NCBI GenBank assembly: GCA_036502625.1
Contig: DASXYG010000049.1
Coordinates: 1-41,305, forward strand
Length of the DNA: 41,305 bases
Reading direction: 5' to 3'
Origin: DASXYG01 sp036502625
GTDB taxonomy: Bacteria > Actinomycetota > Actinomycetes > Streptosporangiales > Streptosporangiaceae
The stretch's first letter is position 1. Each line of letters starts with the position of its first letter. Of this stretch, positions 1 through 7,100 are shown in pieces. A program made the translations under genes and the position numbers. The notes beneath the pieces are model-generated. The model saw only the letters and a list, made by a program, of their open reading frames with translations, made no database searches and was not told the DNA's origin.

Positions 1-500
1 CCCCAAACCCTACGGCCCACCCTCATCCCCACCCCGGCCCACCCTGCCCGCGCCCTGCCGCACACTCTGTCTGGCGCCCGTGCGGCCTCACACCCGCCCC
101 GGCCTGTCCGCTCCGCCCGAGCTGCACTGACCCCCTCGCGCCCCAGCGCACCCCTCCCGCCGCCCTGTGACCTCCCAAGGCCCGTCCCCCCGCCCGCCTT
201 GCCCCGCGGCACCCCCGCCCCCGGACGTGCCGCACATTCTCTCCCGCGCCGGGGCAGCTCGCACCGCCCTAATGTGCCCCCGCCCGGAGCGCTGCGCGCC
301 CGGGGGCACGGGGGCACGGGTGCCCGGGGCTTGCGCGGGGTGCGGGGCTTGCGCGGGGTGCGGGGCTGCATCGTGTCGTCCCCCATGTGCCCCCGGAGCG
401 CGTGGCGCTCGGGGCGGGCGGGGGTGAGGACGGGGGGTGTGCGCCGGGGGAGGCGGGATGGGGTGGCCAGGCCGGGGGTGCGGTACGCCAGGGCTTGGGG
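1..500. other. Gene-free C-rich to G-rich stretch
   Basis: I see no gene here that I can support. The plus strand is strongly C-rich to about position 270 and G-rich from about 300 to 480, so all six frames stay open by composition alone and the predicted peptides are Pro/Arg/Gly low complexity. It holds a GTGCCCCCG / CGGGGGCAC inverted pair (274-282 and 301-309) and an 18-bp tandem repeat (326-369). It lies downstream of the minus-strand oxidoreductase ending at 501, so the hairpins may help end that transcript. Confidence 0.6.
326..369. repeat. 18-bp tandem repeat, about 2.4 copies
   Basis: The unit GGGGCTTGCGCGGGGTGC occurs at 326-343 and again exactly at 344-361, followed by a partial copy GGGGCTGC at 362-369. 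It lies in the G-rich part of the non-coding stretch. The copies are adjacent with no spacers, so this is a simple tandem repeat. Confidence 0.85.
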
Positions 501-1586
501 TCAGGCGCGGAGGTTGTGGAGGGCGGTGAGGGTGGTGGCGCCGCCGCGGTCGCCGGCTGTTGTGGGGACGATGGCTACCTCGTTGACGCCGGCGTCGGCG
601 TATTCGCTGAGGCGTTCGGTGATGGTGGTGCGGTTGCCCACCAGGCCGATCGTGTTGAGGATGTCGAGCGGCAGGGCGCGGACGACCTCCTGGTAGCCGG
701 CGCCGGAGCGGGCCAGCTCGGTGATCTCGGAGTAGCCGGCCTCGGCGAACATGTCGCGGTAGCCGGGCAGGCCGAGGTACGGCACGAGGGCGCGGACGAG
801 CTGCGCCAGCGCCTCGGGCGCGGGGTCGACCGCCGCGGGCAGCCAGGCCGCCAGCCGCGGCGCCGGACGGCCCGCCTCCTTGGCGGCCTGGTCGAGTTCG
901 GCGCGGAGCCGTGCGGCGCTCTCGACGCTGACCATGTCGACCACCATGCGGTCGGCGTGTTCCGCGGCGGCGCGCACCGCGCGCGCCCCGAACGCGGCGA
1001 CCGTGACCGCGCCGCCCGGCGGGTCGAGCAGCAGCTTGAACCCGGCCTCGCCCGGGGCGCCCGAGCCCTTGCCGCCGCCCTTGCGCGTGCCGGAGCCGTC
1101 GGCGCTGGCGTCATGCGCGCCAGAGCCGCCCGCGTTCTCGTTCGCGTCGGGACCGCTGACCGTACGCGTCGGTGTGACGGTCTCGCCCGCGAGTAGTGCG
1201 GTTACCGCGCGTGCACTCTCGGACAGGGCTGAGGCGGCGTCCTCGGTGGAGCGCCCGTGCCAGTTTCGGACCAGGCGGGGGGACGAGGTGCCGAGGGCTG
1301 CCGTGACCGGGCGGCGGATGAGGGCGGCTACCGAGGCGACGCCCATGGCGATCATGGCGGGGTCGCGGACGCCCACCGCCAGAGGGCCGATCGTCAGGGG
1401 CACGCGGTCGGTGGCGAGGCCGATCGCGGTGGCCAGGGAGAAGGCGTCGTACGTCGCGGTCTCGCCGATCCACAGCTCCGGGTAACCGAGCTCGTCGGCG
1501 AGGGACGCGGTGTGCAGCGTCTCTTCCGGTGGCCGGTCGGCCCATTGGGCTGCCACGGCACTCAGCACGGGCATCGAAGCGCTCAC
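501..1586 (-). CDS. LLM-class F420-dependent oxidoreductase
   Basis: The 361-residue product resembles the luciferase-like monooxygenase fold in its F420-dependent actinobacterial form, cytosolic enzymes that pass hydride between reduced F420 and a substrate. The N-terminus shows the barrel pattern (ADELGYPELWIGET, then DRVPLTIGPLAVGVRDP and LGTSSPRLV), and the C-terminus the usual NTIGLVGNRTTITERL region. The GTG at 1586 is chosen because GAGAGG lies 7 nt upstream; an ATG 15 nt earlier would overlap that site. Odd: about 40 residues rich in Gly, Ser, Asp and Lys interrupt the barrel near residues 140-185, where a loop is expected. The substrate cannot be inferred. Family call firm, function open. 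Confidence 0.85.
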   Translation of the reverse strand: MSASMPVLSAVAAQWADRPPEETLHTASLADELGYPELWIGETATYDAFSLATAIGLATDRVPLTIGPLAVGVRDPAMIAMGVASVAALIRRPVTAALGTSSPRLVRNWHGRSTEDAASALSESARAVTALLAGETVTPTRTVSGPDANENAGGSGAHDASADGSGTRKGGGKGSGAPGEAGFKLLLDPPGGAVTVAAFGARAVRAAAEHADRMVVDMVSVESAARLRAELDQAAKEAGRPAPRLAAWLPAAVDPAPEALAQLVRALVPYLGLPGYRDMFAEAGYSEITELARSGAGYQEVVRALPLDILNTIGLVGNRTTITERLSEYADAGVNEVAIVPTTAGDRGGATTLTALHNLRA

Positions 1587-1628
1587 GGCGTACCTCTCCA
1601 TCGCGGACGGTCATCGTCAGCATAGGAG

Positions 1629-1967
1629 TCAGGCCGCCTCGAAGGTGCCCGGCGCGAAGGTGTCGTGGTCGGGGCGGGTCGTACGGCGGGGGCGGCGGGT
1701 GATGAGGCCCGCGCGGTAGATGCCCTCCACCACCGCGCGCATCTTGTCGTCATCGCCGGCTTCGTTGGGCACGTGGGTCATCGCCGCTTGGGCGGCCTTC
1801 AACGCGGCCGCGAAGCCCGGCGCGTCTTCGCGCAGGGGCGGGGTCGGGGGGTACTGCTCGCCGCTGTGCAGGACGGGGTACGCGTCGGCGGGGGTGATCG
1901 GCCCACCGCAGACCCGACACTCGCGACGGCCGTCTTCCTCCCAGGGGATGGCTGCGTGCGCTGCCAT
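1629..1967 (-). CDS. Small hypothetical protein with CxxC motif
   Basis: The product has 112 residues and I do not recognise a named family. Near residues 18-21 it has CRVCGG, a single CxxC knuckle that could contribute to a metal site, though a second Cys pair is absent. The rest is acidic, with a Pro-rich linker, and ends in an Arg-rich patch (GLITRRPRRTTRPD). The ATG at 1967 is chosen because it follows GGGAGGAGGACC, a very strong ribosome binding site; the longer open frame upstream runs antisense to the thioesterase gene. It is read divergently from the gene at 2157 and lies 42 nt upstream of the oxidoreductase start, so the two may be co-transcribed. Confidence 0.7.
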   Translation of the reverse strand: MAAHAAIPWEEDGRRECRVCGGPITPADAYPVLHSGEQYPPTPPLREDAPGFAAALKAAQAAMTHVPNEAGDDDKMRAVVEGIYRAGLITRRPRRTTRPDHDTFAPGTFEAA

Positions 1968-2062
1968 TGGTCCTCCTCCCGGCACTGATGTCGAACTCAT
2001 GAGCGAGAATACGTGCCCGGTGTGACATTTCCAGAGGGCATTGTGTTCCCGCAGGCCAGGCG

Positions 2063-2081
2063 CGTACGTACCAGACGTACG
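2063..2081. promoter_or_regulatory. Interrupted palindrome in divergent promoter gap
   Basis: CGTACGT at 2063-2069 and ACGTACG at 2075-2081 form perfect 7-bp arms around 5 bp, between the divergent genes starting at 1967 and 2157. It could be an operator, but each arm is itself built on the hexamer CGTACG, which is common in this window, so chance is a real alternative. Confidence 0.3.
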
Positions 2082-2156
2082 GGCCCCCGTCGCCCACCCC
2101 GCACGGTGATCGGGCAGACTCGGCGGCGAGCCGCGAGGAGCGCGAGGAGACACCGC

Positions 2157-2933
2157 ATGGACGACACGCTGTACGAGCCGCTCGGCCCCGACCGCTTCCG
2201 CGCCACCCGCCTCACCCAGGGCCCGTGGCGGACCGACCAGCAGCACGGCGGCCCCGTAGCCGCCCTGCTCGCCCACCGCGCCGCCGCCGCCGTGCCGGAC
2301 GACTGGGCCATCCCGCAGATCACCGTCGACTACCTCTCGCCCGTCCCCGTCGGCGACCTCACCGTGACGTCCGAGACGCTGAAGAGCGGCCGCCGCACCG
2401 CCTGCGTCGTCGCCGAGATGAGCGACGGCCGCCGTACGGTCGCACGGGCGCGCGCCTGGCTCACCGCGCCCGGCACCAGCCCGGGAGGCGTCACCCGGCC
2501 GCCGGAGCCGCCCGCGCGGCTGCCTACGGAGTCGTCGTACGGCCGCGCCCGGTTCGCCTTCGGGTTCCAGGAGGCCGTCGAGATGCGGTTCGTCGCGGGC
2601 AGCTTCCGCGCCATGGGCCCCGGCACGGCCTGGGCCCACCTGCGGGTGCCGCTGGTCGGCGACGCGCGGGCGCGCCCCGTCGAACGGGTCCTCGCGCTGT
2701 GCGACTTCGCCACCGGCATCAGCGCCGAGGTGGAGCGCGACGCCTACACGTACAGCAACCTGGACCTCTCGCTGCACCTCTACCGGCAGCCGGAGACCGA
2801 GTGGACCTGCCTGGACGCCGTCACCACGATCGGCCTCGCCGGCGCGGGCGTCTGCGACACGGCGCTGTTCGACGAGCGCGGCGCCATCGGCCGCTCGGCG
2901 CAGTCACTGTTCGTCGCCGCGCTCCGCGCCTGA
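2157..2933 (+). CDS. Thioesterase family protein (double hot-dog type)
   Basis: The 258-residue product looks like the acyl-CoA thioesterase-like family with two hot-dog halves. The N-terminal half shows TQGPWRTDQQHGGPVAALLA followed by TVDYLSPVPVGDLTV, matching the family's GGPVAAL helix and strand pattern. The C-terminal half has the DLSLHLYRQPETEW strand and a late SAQSLFVA. Such proteins hydrolyse acyl-CoA or a related thioester in the cytosol; the acyl chain cannot be predicted. The ATG at 2157 is used because GAGGAG-type sites precede it and homology begins there. Its 3' end overlaps the convergent tetR gene by 30 bp. Confidence 0.8.
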   Translation: MDDTLYEPLGPDRFRATRLTQGPWRTDQQHGGPVAALLAHRAAAAVPDDWAIPQITVDYLSPVPVGDLTVTSETLKSGRRTACVVAEMSDGRRTVARARAWLTAPGTSPGGVTRPPEPPARLPTESSYGRARFAFGFQEAVEMRFVAGSFRAMGPGTAWAHLRVPLVGDARARPVERVLALCDFATGISAEVERDAYTYSNLDLSLHLYRQPETEWTCLDAVTTIGLAGAGVCDTALFDERGAIGRSAQSLFVAALRA

Positions 2934-3518
2934 CGCGCCCAACGCGGCGAGCGCGCGCGTGAGCACCGCGACGGCCGTGCCGGTGTCGGCCCGCTCCTCC
3001 ACGAGCAGCTCCAGCGTGAGCCCGTCGGCCAGCGTCGTGATCAGCCGTACGTCCACGTCGTCGAGGTGGTGGCCGCGCTCGGCGAGCAGCTCGGCGACGA
3101 CCTCCACGCACCCCTCGTTCCAGTCGCGCGCCAGCTCCCGCAGCCGCCCGTCGCCCCGGCCCGCCTGGACGTACAGCTCGTACATCGCGAGCTGGTAGCT
3201 GCGCTCCGCCGGATCGCCCGGTACGAGCGCGGCCACCAGCGCGCGTGCCATCGCGCGCGGCCCCGCGGCGCGGCTCGTCTGCGCCAGCAGCGCGCGGAGC
3301 CGGGCCAGCTCGTCCCGCATGATCTTCTCCAGGGCGCTCGCGGCCAGGTCGTCGCGCGACGCGAAGTAGTACGTCGTCGCGGCGAGCGGCAGGCCCGCGC
3401 GGTCGGCCACGGCACGGTGGCTGACCGCGCCGAACCCGCCCTCGGCGAGCAGCTCGGCGGCGGCGTCGAGCAGCGCGGCACGCCGCCGCCTGCCGCGCCG
3501 CTGCACGGGCGGGGTCAA
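2904..3518 (-). CDS. TetR-family transcriptional repressor of the SMR gene
   Basis: The product is about 204 residues with the TetR layout. An N-terminal helix (LLDAAAELLAEGGF) is followed by the helix-turn-helix SHRAVADRAGLPLAATTYYF and FASRDDL, then an all-helical ligand-binding domain. The start is taken as TTG at 3518, which overlaps the stop of the upstream SMR gene as TTGA and implies translational coupling; a GTG at 3506 is the alternative. It is the second gene of an smr-tetR operon, and the palindrome at 3855-3876 in front of that operon is the obvious operator. The likely role is drug-responsive autorepression of the pump. The 3' end overlaps the thioesterase gene by 30 bp. Confidence 0.87.
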   Translation of the reverse strand: MTPPVQRRGRRRRAALLDAAAELLAEGGFGAVSHRAVADRAGLPLAATTYYFASRDDLAASALEKIMRDELARLRALLAQTSRAAGPRAMARALVAALVPGDPAERSYQLAMYELYVQAGRGDGRLRELARDWNEGCVEVVAELLAERGHHLDDVDVRLITTLADGLTLELLVEERADTGTAVAVLTRALAALGASGAERGDEQ

Positions 3519-3838
3519 TGGGCACCGCCGAGGTTGAGCAGCACCGTGCCCCCGATGATCAGCGCGATGCCCGCCGTCTTCATGGCCGTCACCGGTTCGT
3601 GCAGCGCGACCACGCCGATCAGCGCGATCGCCGCCGTGCCCGCGCCCGCCCACACGGCGTACGCCACGCTCACCGGCATCTTCATCTTCAGCGCGATGCC
3701 CAGCAGGACGAACGCGCCGCCGTACCCGAGGACCACCGCGATCGACGGGATCAGCCTGCTGAACCCCTCGCTGTACTTCAGCGCCGATGTCGCGACCACT
3801 TCGCAGGCGATGGCCGCCGCGAGCACGAGCCAGGTCAT
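3515..3838 (-). CDS. SMR-family multidrug efflux protein (Qac/EmrE type)
   Basis: The 107-residue product has four predicted membrane helices and matches the small multidrug resistance family in length. Glu13 in ACEVVATSALKYSEGF is the membrane glutamate that binds protons and cationic drug. The Tyr in VLGYGGAF and Trp in AYAVWAG correspond to EmrE Tyr40 and Trp63. The EVxxT-SALK-SEGF signature fits the quaternary-cation (Qac) branch better than the guanidinium (Gdx/SugE) branch. Members work as antiparallel dimers in the inner membrane and exchange cations for protons. AGGGGAG precedes the ATG. The gene leads an operon with tetR and sits behind a perfect palindrome. Confidence 0.92.
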   Translation of the reverse strand: MTWLVLAAAIACEVVATSALKYSEGFSRLIPSIAVVLGYGGAFVLLGIALKMKMPVSVAYAVWAGAGTAAIALIGVVALHEPVTAMKTAGIALIIGGTVLLNLGGAH

Positions 3839-3854
3839 GTCTCCCCTTCCGCAA

Positions 3855-3876
3855 AACTGGTACGCCCGTACCAGTT
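3855..3876. promoter_or_regulatory. Perfect 22-bp inverted repeat, probable TetR operator
   Basis: The arms AACTGGTACG (3855-3864) and CGTACCAGTT (3867-3876) are perfect reverse complements separated by CC. The site lies 17 bp upstream of the SMR start codon and just downstream of a candidate -10 (TACACT), so a bound dimer would cover the transcription start. Size and symmetry fit TetR operators, and the only regulator gene in the unit is the TetR next door. Confidence 0.8.
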
Positions 3877-3877
3877 G

Positions 3878-3883
3878 AGTGTA
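3878..3883 (-). promoter_or_regulatory. Candidate -10 of the smr-tetR operon
   Basis: Read on the minus strand the sequence is TACACT, a TANNNT match. Transcription would begin 6-8 nt downstream, inside the first arm of the operator met by polymerase. I see no good -35 hexamer, as is common in actinomycetes. Confidence 0.45.
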
Positions 3884-3948
3884 CGGCCACACCGGGCACG
3901 CGAAATCCCCGGCCGCGGCGCGGCCGGGGATCGGGGGAGCGGTGCCGG

Positions 3949-5496
3949 TCAGTCCTCCGGGAGGGCGGCGAGCGCGCGCTTCAGCGCGGCGTCGTGCTCG
4001 CCGACGCGGGCCAGGGCGTCCATCAGCATGTGCAGGACGTCCTGCCGGGTGTAGCCGAGGTCGAGCAGGCGCTGCGCCGTCTCCCACAGCTCGGGCGGCT
4101 CGCCGCGCCACAGCAGCGTCGCCAGCTTCAGGTGGCCGTCGACATGGGCGTCGTCCTGCTGGACGTGCTCCATCAGGACCAGCGTGCGCCGGTCGACCGG
4201 GTCGGCGGGGTCGAGCGCCGCGAGGTCGACGTCGCCGTGGGTGCCCTGGAGCACCGGGAACGCGAACGCGCGGCGGGCCAGCGCCTCGAGGTCGCCGTCG
4301 GGCAGCAGCCGCTCCGTCACCGAGGCGTCCATGCCGAACGACGCGGGATCGCGGTACGCCGCGACGAACCGGGGGATCGCCTCCCACAGCGCGTCGAGGG
4401 TGTGCCGCAGCCCCGGCTCCGGGAGGTTCGTACGGGCCGCCGCCCACCGCACCCACGCGACCAGGACGTGCGGCATGGCGTCCTGCTCCTCGGGGCTGAG
4501 CATGACCTTGCGGGGCAGCCAGTCGAGCAGGAACGTCTCGGATTTCGTCGGGCTCACCCGAAGAGGGCGCCCGAAATCCTGATCGCAGCCGTAATCAATG
4601 ATGTGGTCGACACACCGACCCGCCGCGCTGCGGTCCGAGACCGCCTCGGCCTCGTCGGAGGCCAGGAACTCCGCCGCGAGCATCGCCCGGTCGTCCGGAC
4701 CGTAGGACCCGCCGCCGCCCGGCGGCGGCACCCGGCGCCTGCGGCCCTTCGGCAGCGACCGCACGCGCGAGCGCAGGAAGGCGTGGTAGCCGCCGAAGTT
4801 GTCGGTGACCGCGGGGATGGCCGCCTCGTCGGTGAGCCGCAGCGACTCCTCAAGCAGCGGGCGCACCCGCGCGGCCGGCAGCGGCGCGAACGTCACGAGC
4901 GGGTCGTCGTCGGCGGCCTGGCGGCAGCGGTCGAGCAGCGTCTCCACCTGGGACGTCACCCAGGCGTCGCGGACCATGCCGCCGAGGTTGTAGTCGATGA
5001 CGGCGACTAGGGCGTGCGGCTCCTCGTCGTCGTAGGAGAAGCCGCAGACGACCTCGTCGCGGTCGCCGTAGACGTCCTGTGTGACGTACGCGTCGCCGCG
5101 CTTGACCTTGCCGACGCGCTCGGCCCACGCCGGACGGGCCACGCCGGAGGCGACCAGCCGCTCGGACGCCTCGGCCGCCTTCGCGCACTGCCCGGTGGTG
5201 CCGAGCGAGGCGATGCCGCTGAGCAGGGCCAGCGCGGCGGGGGAGCCCACGCTGTCGGCGTAGCCGACCAGGCCCTCGCCGATGACCTCCTCGACGTCGG
5301 CGTCGGGGAGCCGGCGGCCCCACCAGGTGCCGAGCATCTCGCTGACGATGAGCTCCGCGTCGAGCGGGCTCCGGACCGCGAGCAGCTCACGGGCGGCGCG
5401 CAGCATCTCGGCGAACAGCTCTGACGGCGGCGGGTCTGAGCGCCGGCCGGAGCTGTCCGTGCCGGGACTCGGGGGGTTGGCTCGACACGAACTCAC
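3949..5496 (-). CDS. DUF1841-like C-terminal domain protein, function unknown
   Basis: The 515-residue product is soluble with no signal peptide or membrane segment. The last 75 residues resemble DUF1841: a run of helices with HVDGHLKLATLLWRGEPPEL, then LLDLGYTRQDVLHMLMDAL. The central part carries no catalytic motif I recognise; a basic, Pro/Gly-rich linker lies near residues 240-260. The GTG at 5496 is chosen because CAGGCT, a plausible -10, ends 6 nt before it (leaderless start). It is a monocistronic minus-strand gene. The DUF resemblance is from memory of the family pattern and should be confirmed by a profile search. Confidence 0.7.
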   Translation of the reverse strand: MSSCRANPPSPGTDSSGRRSDPPPSELFAEMLRAARELLAVRSPLDAELIVSEMLGTWWGRRLPDADVEEVIGEGLVGYADSVGSPAALALLSGIASLGTTGQCAKAAEASERLVASGVARPAWAERVGKVKRGDAYVTQDVYGDRDEVVCGFSYDDEEPHALVAVIDYNLGGMVRDAWVTSQVETLLDRCRQAADDDPLVTFAPLPAARVRPLLEESLRLTDEAAIPAVTDNFGGYHAFLRSRVRSLPKGRRRRVPPPGGGGSYGPDDRAMLAAEFLASDEAEAVSDRSAAGRCVDHIIDYGCDQDFGRPLRVSPTKSETFLLDWLPRKVMLSPEEQDAMPHVLVAWVRWAAARTNLPEPGLRHTLDALWEAIPRFVAAYRDPASFGMDASVTERLLPDGDLEALARRAFAFPVLQGTHGDVDLAALDPADPVDRRTLVLMEHVQQDDAHVDGHLKLATLLWRGEPPELWETAQRLLDLGYTRQDVLHMLMDALARVGEHDAALKRALAALPED

Positions 5497-5508
5497 GGGT
5501 CCAGCCTG
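5496..5508 (-). promoter_or_regulatory. Leaderless promoter: CAGGCT + 6 nt + GTG
   Basis: On the minus strand CAGGCT occupies 5508-5503, followed by GGACCC and the GTG start at 5496. No Shine-Dalgarno sequence is present. This predicts a transcript starting at the first base of the start codon. Confidence 0.5.
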
Positions 5509-5558
5509 TCAGATGCGGGCACCCGAGCGGACGGCGACGGGCGTACGAACATTGGCAC

Positions 5559-5846
5559 CTAGTGCAAATGCCGGGCGCCGCGGCCGGACGGCGGCTCGGA
5601 CCTCACAAGATGCGTCAGGTGCTCGCGGGCGACGCGCTCGACGAGCCACGGCGTGATCTCCAGGCCGAGCTGGCGCACACAGACCCAGGCGTCCTCCACC
5701 TGGCGCCGCACGGTGGCCGCGGGGAGGACGGCGAACTCGCCGCCGAGACGGTCGCCGACGGCACGGAGCGCGGACGCGCTGTCGTTCGCGTTGCCGCCCA
5801 CGTCAGCGGTGGTCTGGATGCCGGCGTCTGCCATTGCGAATCCCAT
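5559..5846 (-). CDS. Small three-helix-bundle protein
   Basis: The 95-residue product has a variable N-terminus and a C-terminal helical part (AVGDRLGGEFAVLPAATVRRQV, then LGLEITPWLVERVAREHL). The pattern, ending in a PxLVERxAR helix, resembles the short three-helix-bundle dimerization domain common in actinobacterial proteins of this size. No catalytic or metal-binding residues are evident, and the role is unknown. ATG at 5846 is preferred over the further GTG because AGGGGGA lies about 8 nt upstream. It stands alone, 62 bp upstream of the DUF1841-like gene in the same direction. Confidence 0.6.
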   Translation of the reverse strand: MGFAMADAGIQTTADVGGNANDSASALRAVGDRLGGEFAVLPAATVRRQVEDAWVCVRQLGLEITPWLVERVAREHLTHLVRSEPPSGRGARHLH

Positions 5847-5931
5847 GCGCACTGTCCCCCTAGGCACGCGTTCGGGGTCGACTCATTTCAACCCCCGATC
5901 CGCGGGACGGGCAACCCCCCGGCGGCGAACC

Positions 5932-5940
5932 CGTGGATAA
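5932..5940 (-). promoter_or_regulatory. Near-consensus DnaA box (8 of 9)
   Basis: On the minus strand the sequence is TTATCCACG, one base from TTATCCACA. It lies in the gap between the divergent genes starting at 5846 and 6054. Confidence 0.3.
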
Positions 5941-6041
5941 CGGTCGTCAACGGATCGTGGCCGTACCGCAAGCCGCCTCATTCGTACCCGGGCGCACCTG
6001 CTCACACGCGCGGGGCTGCGGACACCGGCGGCGATGTGTAG

Positions 6042-6054
6042 CAGGATGGCGCCA
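6042..6054 (+). promoter_or_regulatory. Leaderless promoter: CAGGAT + 6 nt + ATG
   Basis: CAGGAT (6042-6047) is followed by GGCGCC and the ATG at 6054. AGGA inside the hexamer could alternatively be read as a weak ribosome binding site. The same arrangement precedes the gene at 37003. Confidence 0.5.
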
Positions 6055-6635
6055 TGACATCCCGGATGTGCCTCGCGCAGGAGACCGACGCGGACGCCCT
6101 GCTGGCGCGCGATCCGTTCGCGCTGCTCACCGGCATGCTGCTGGACCAGCAGATCCCGATGGAGCGCGCCTTCGCCGGCCCGTACACCATCGCGCGCCGG
6201 CTTGGCGACGACGGCCTGGACGTGCGGAAGATCGCCGCGTACGACCCGGAGGCGTTCGCCGCGCTGCTGGCCGAGAAGCCGGCCGTGCACCGGTTCCCCG
6301 GCTCGATGGCCGGGCGCGTGCAGAAGCTCGCGCAGTTCCTCGTCGAGAACTACGACGGCGACACCGAGGCGCTGTGGAACGACGCGCCGACCGGCAAGGA
6401 GCTCCTGAAGCGGCTGTCCGCGCTGCCGGGCTTCGGCCGCCAGAAGGCGCAGATCTTCCTGGCGCTGCTCGGCAAGCAGCGCGGCGTGCGCCCGGAGGGG
6501 TGGCGCGAGGCCGCCGGCGCCTACGGTGACGAAGAGGCGCGCCGTTCCGTCGCCGATGTCGTCGACGCGGAGACCCTCGGCGCGGTTCGCGCGTTCAAAC
6601 AGCAGGTCAAACGCGCCGCGAAAAGTGCCGGGTGA
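6054..6635 (+). CDS. HhH-GPD-type DNA repair protein
   Basis: The 193-residue product has the helix-hairpin-helix glycosylase fold: helical N-terminus (FALLTGMLLDQQIPMERAF) and the hairpin ALPGFGRQKAQIFLALLG near residues 120-140. Members remove damaged bases in base excision repair. Odd: the catalytic Asp expected about 20 residues after the hairpin (in EndoIII within AVDTH) is not visible; the segment reads GVRPEGWREA, with a Glu at best. The lysine in GRQKAQ is near the lyase lysine of EndoIII. It lacks the C-terminal iron-sulfur cysteines. It may therefore bind DNA without cleaving, or use another acid. It is a single gene. Confidence 0.82.
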   Translation: MTSRMCLAQETDADALLARDPFALLTGMLLDQQIPMERAFAGPYTIARRLGDDGLDVRKIAAYDPEAFAALLAEKPAVHRFPGSMAGRVQKLAQFLVENYDGDTEALWNDAPTGKELLKRLSALPGFGRQKAQIFLALLGKQRGVRPEGWREAAGAYGDEEARRSVADVVDAETLGAVRAFKQQVKRAAKSAG

Positions 6636-7100
6636 CGATCAGTGAATGGTCGTGGTATCCGCGTGACGATGCGCTGTGCCGCAACGCGGCACTGATTTCA
6701 CGGCGACTTCACATGCACCGGTCACACCGGCGCCGAGCAGCACGTACGATGTTTTCGCGCCCGATCCCGCGGTGATTGTTGCACCGCTTGGCCGGGCGGA
6801 AGGTGTCGTGGTGGCGTACCCTGAGGCTGTCGCCAAGACGGATAACGTTGCTTGACTACGTGTTTTCTCAGCGTGAGGCCGCCGCGATGAGGAAGCTCCC
6901 CGTTGAGCTATGTTGGTGACCGCGCAGGACGCAAGCGAAAACGGTCGACGGCCAGATCTGCGAAGTCTGATCCCCGTAAGCACAACAGACGCAACGAGTG
7001 GTGTCGTGATCGAGTCAGGAACGCTAGCCTGCTCCTGTTCACTCACGGTGACGTATTCCTACCTTGCTGTAGGTGACTGGGAGCGACGGAGGTGGCGCAC
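6636..7100 (+). other. 465-bp intergenic region upstream of the PP2C phosphatase
   Basis: I see no supportable gene. The stretch is less GC-rich than its surroundings, as expected of a regulatory region. A short hairpin with arms CCTAC and GTAGG lies about 35 nt before the phosphatase start. TTGACT (about 6851-6856) resembles a -35 but lacks a partner at normal spacing. Open frames here (minus 6639-7046, plus 6910-7104) have non-coding composition. Confidence 0.5.

Noticed and set aside
326..369. CRISPR-like repeats
   Set aside because: The units abut without spacers and there are only 2.4 copies; no cas genes in the window.
387..1196. 269-codon plus-strand frame at the left end
   Set aside because: It is antisense to the LLM oxidoreductase and its N-terminal part lies in low-complexity sequence; no ribosome binding site.
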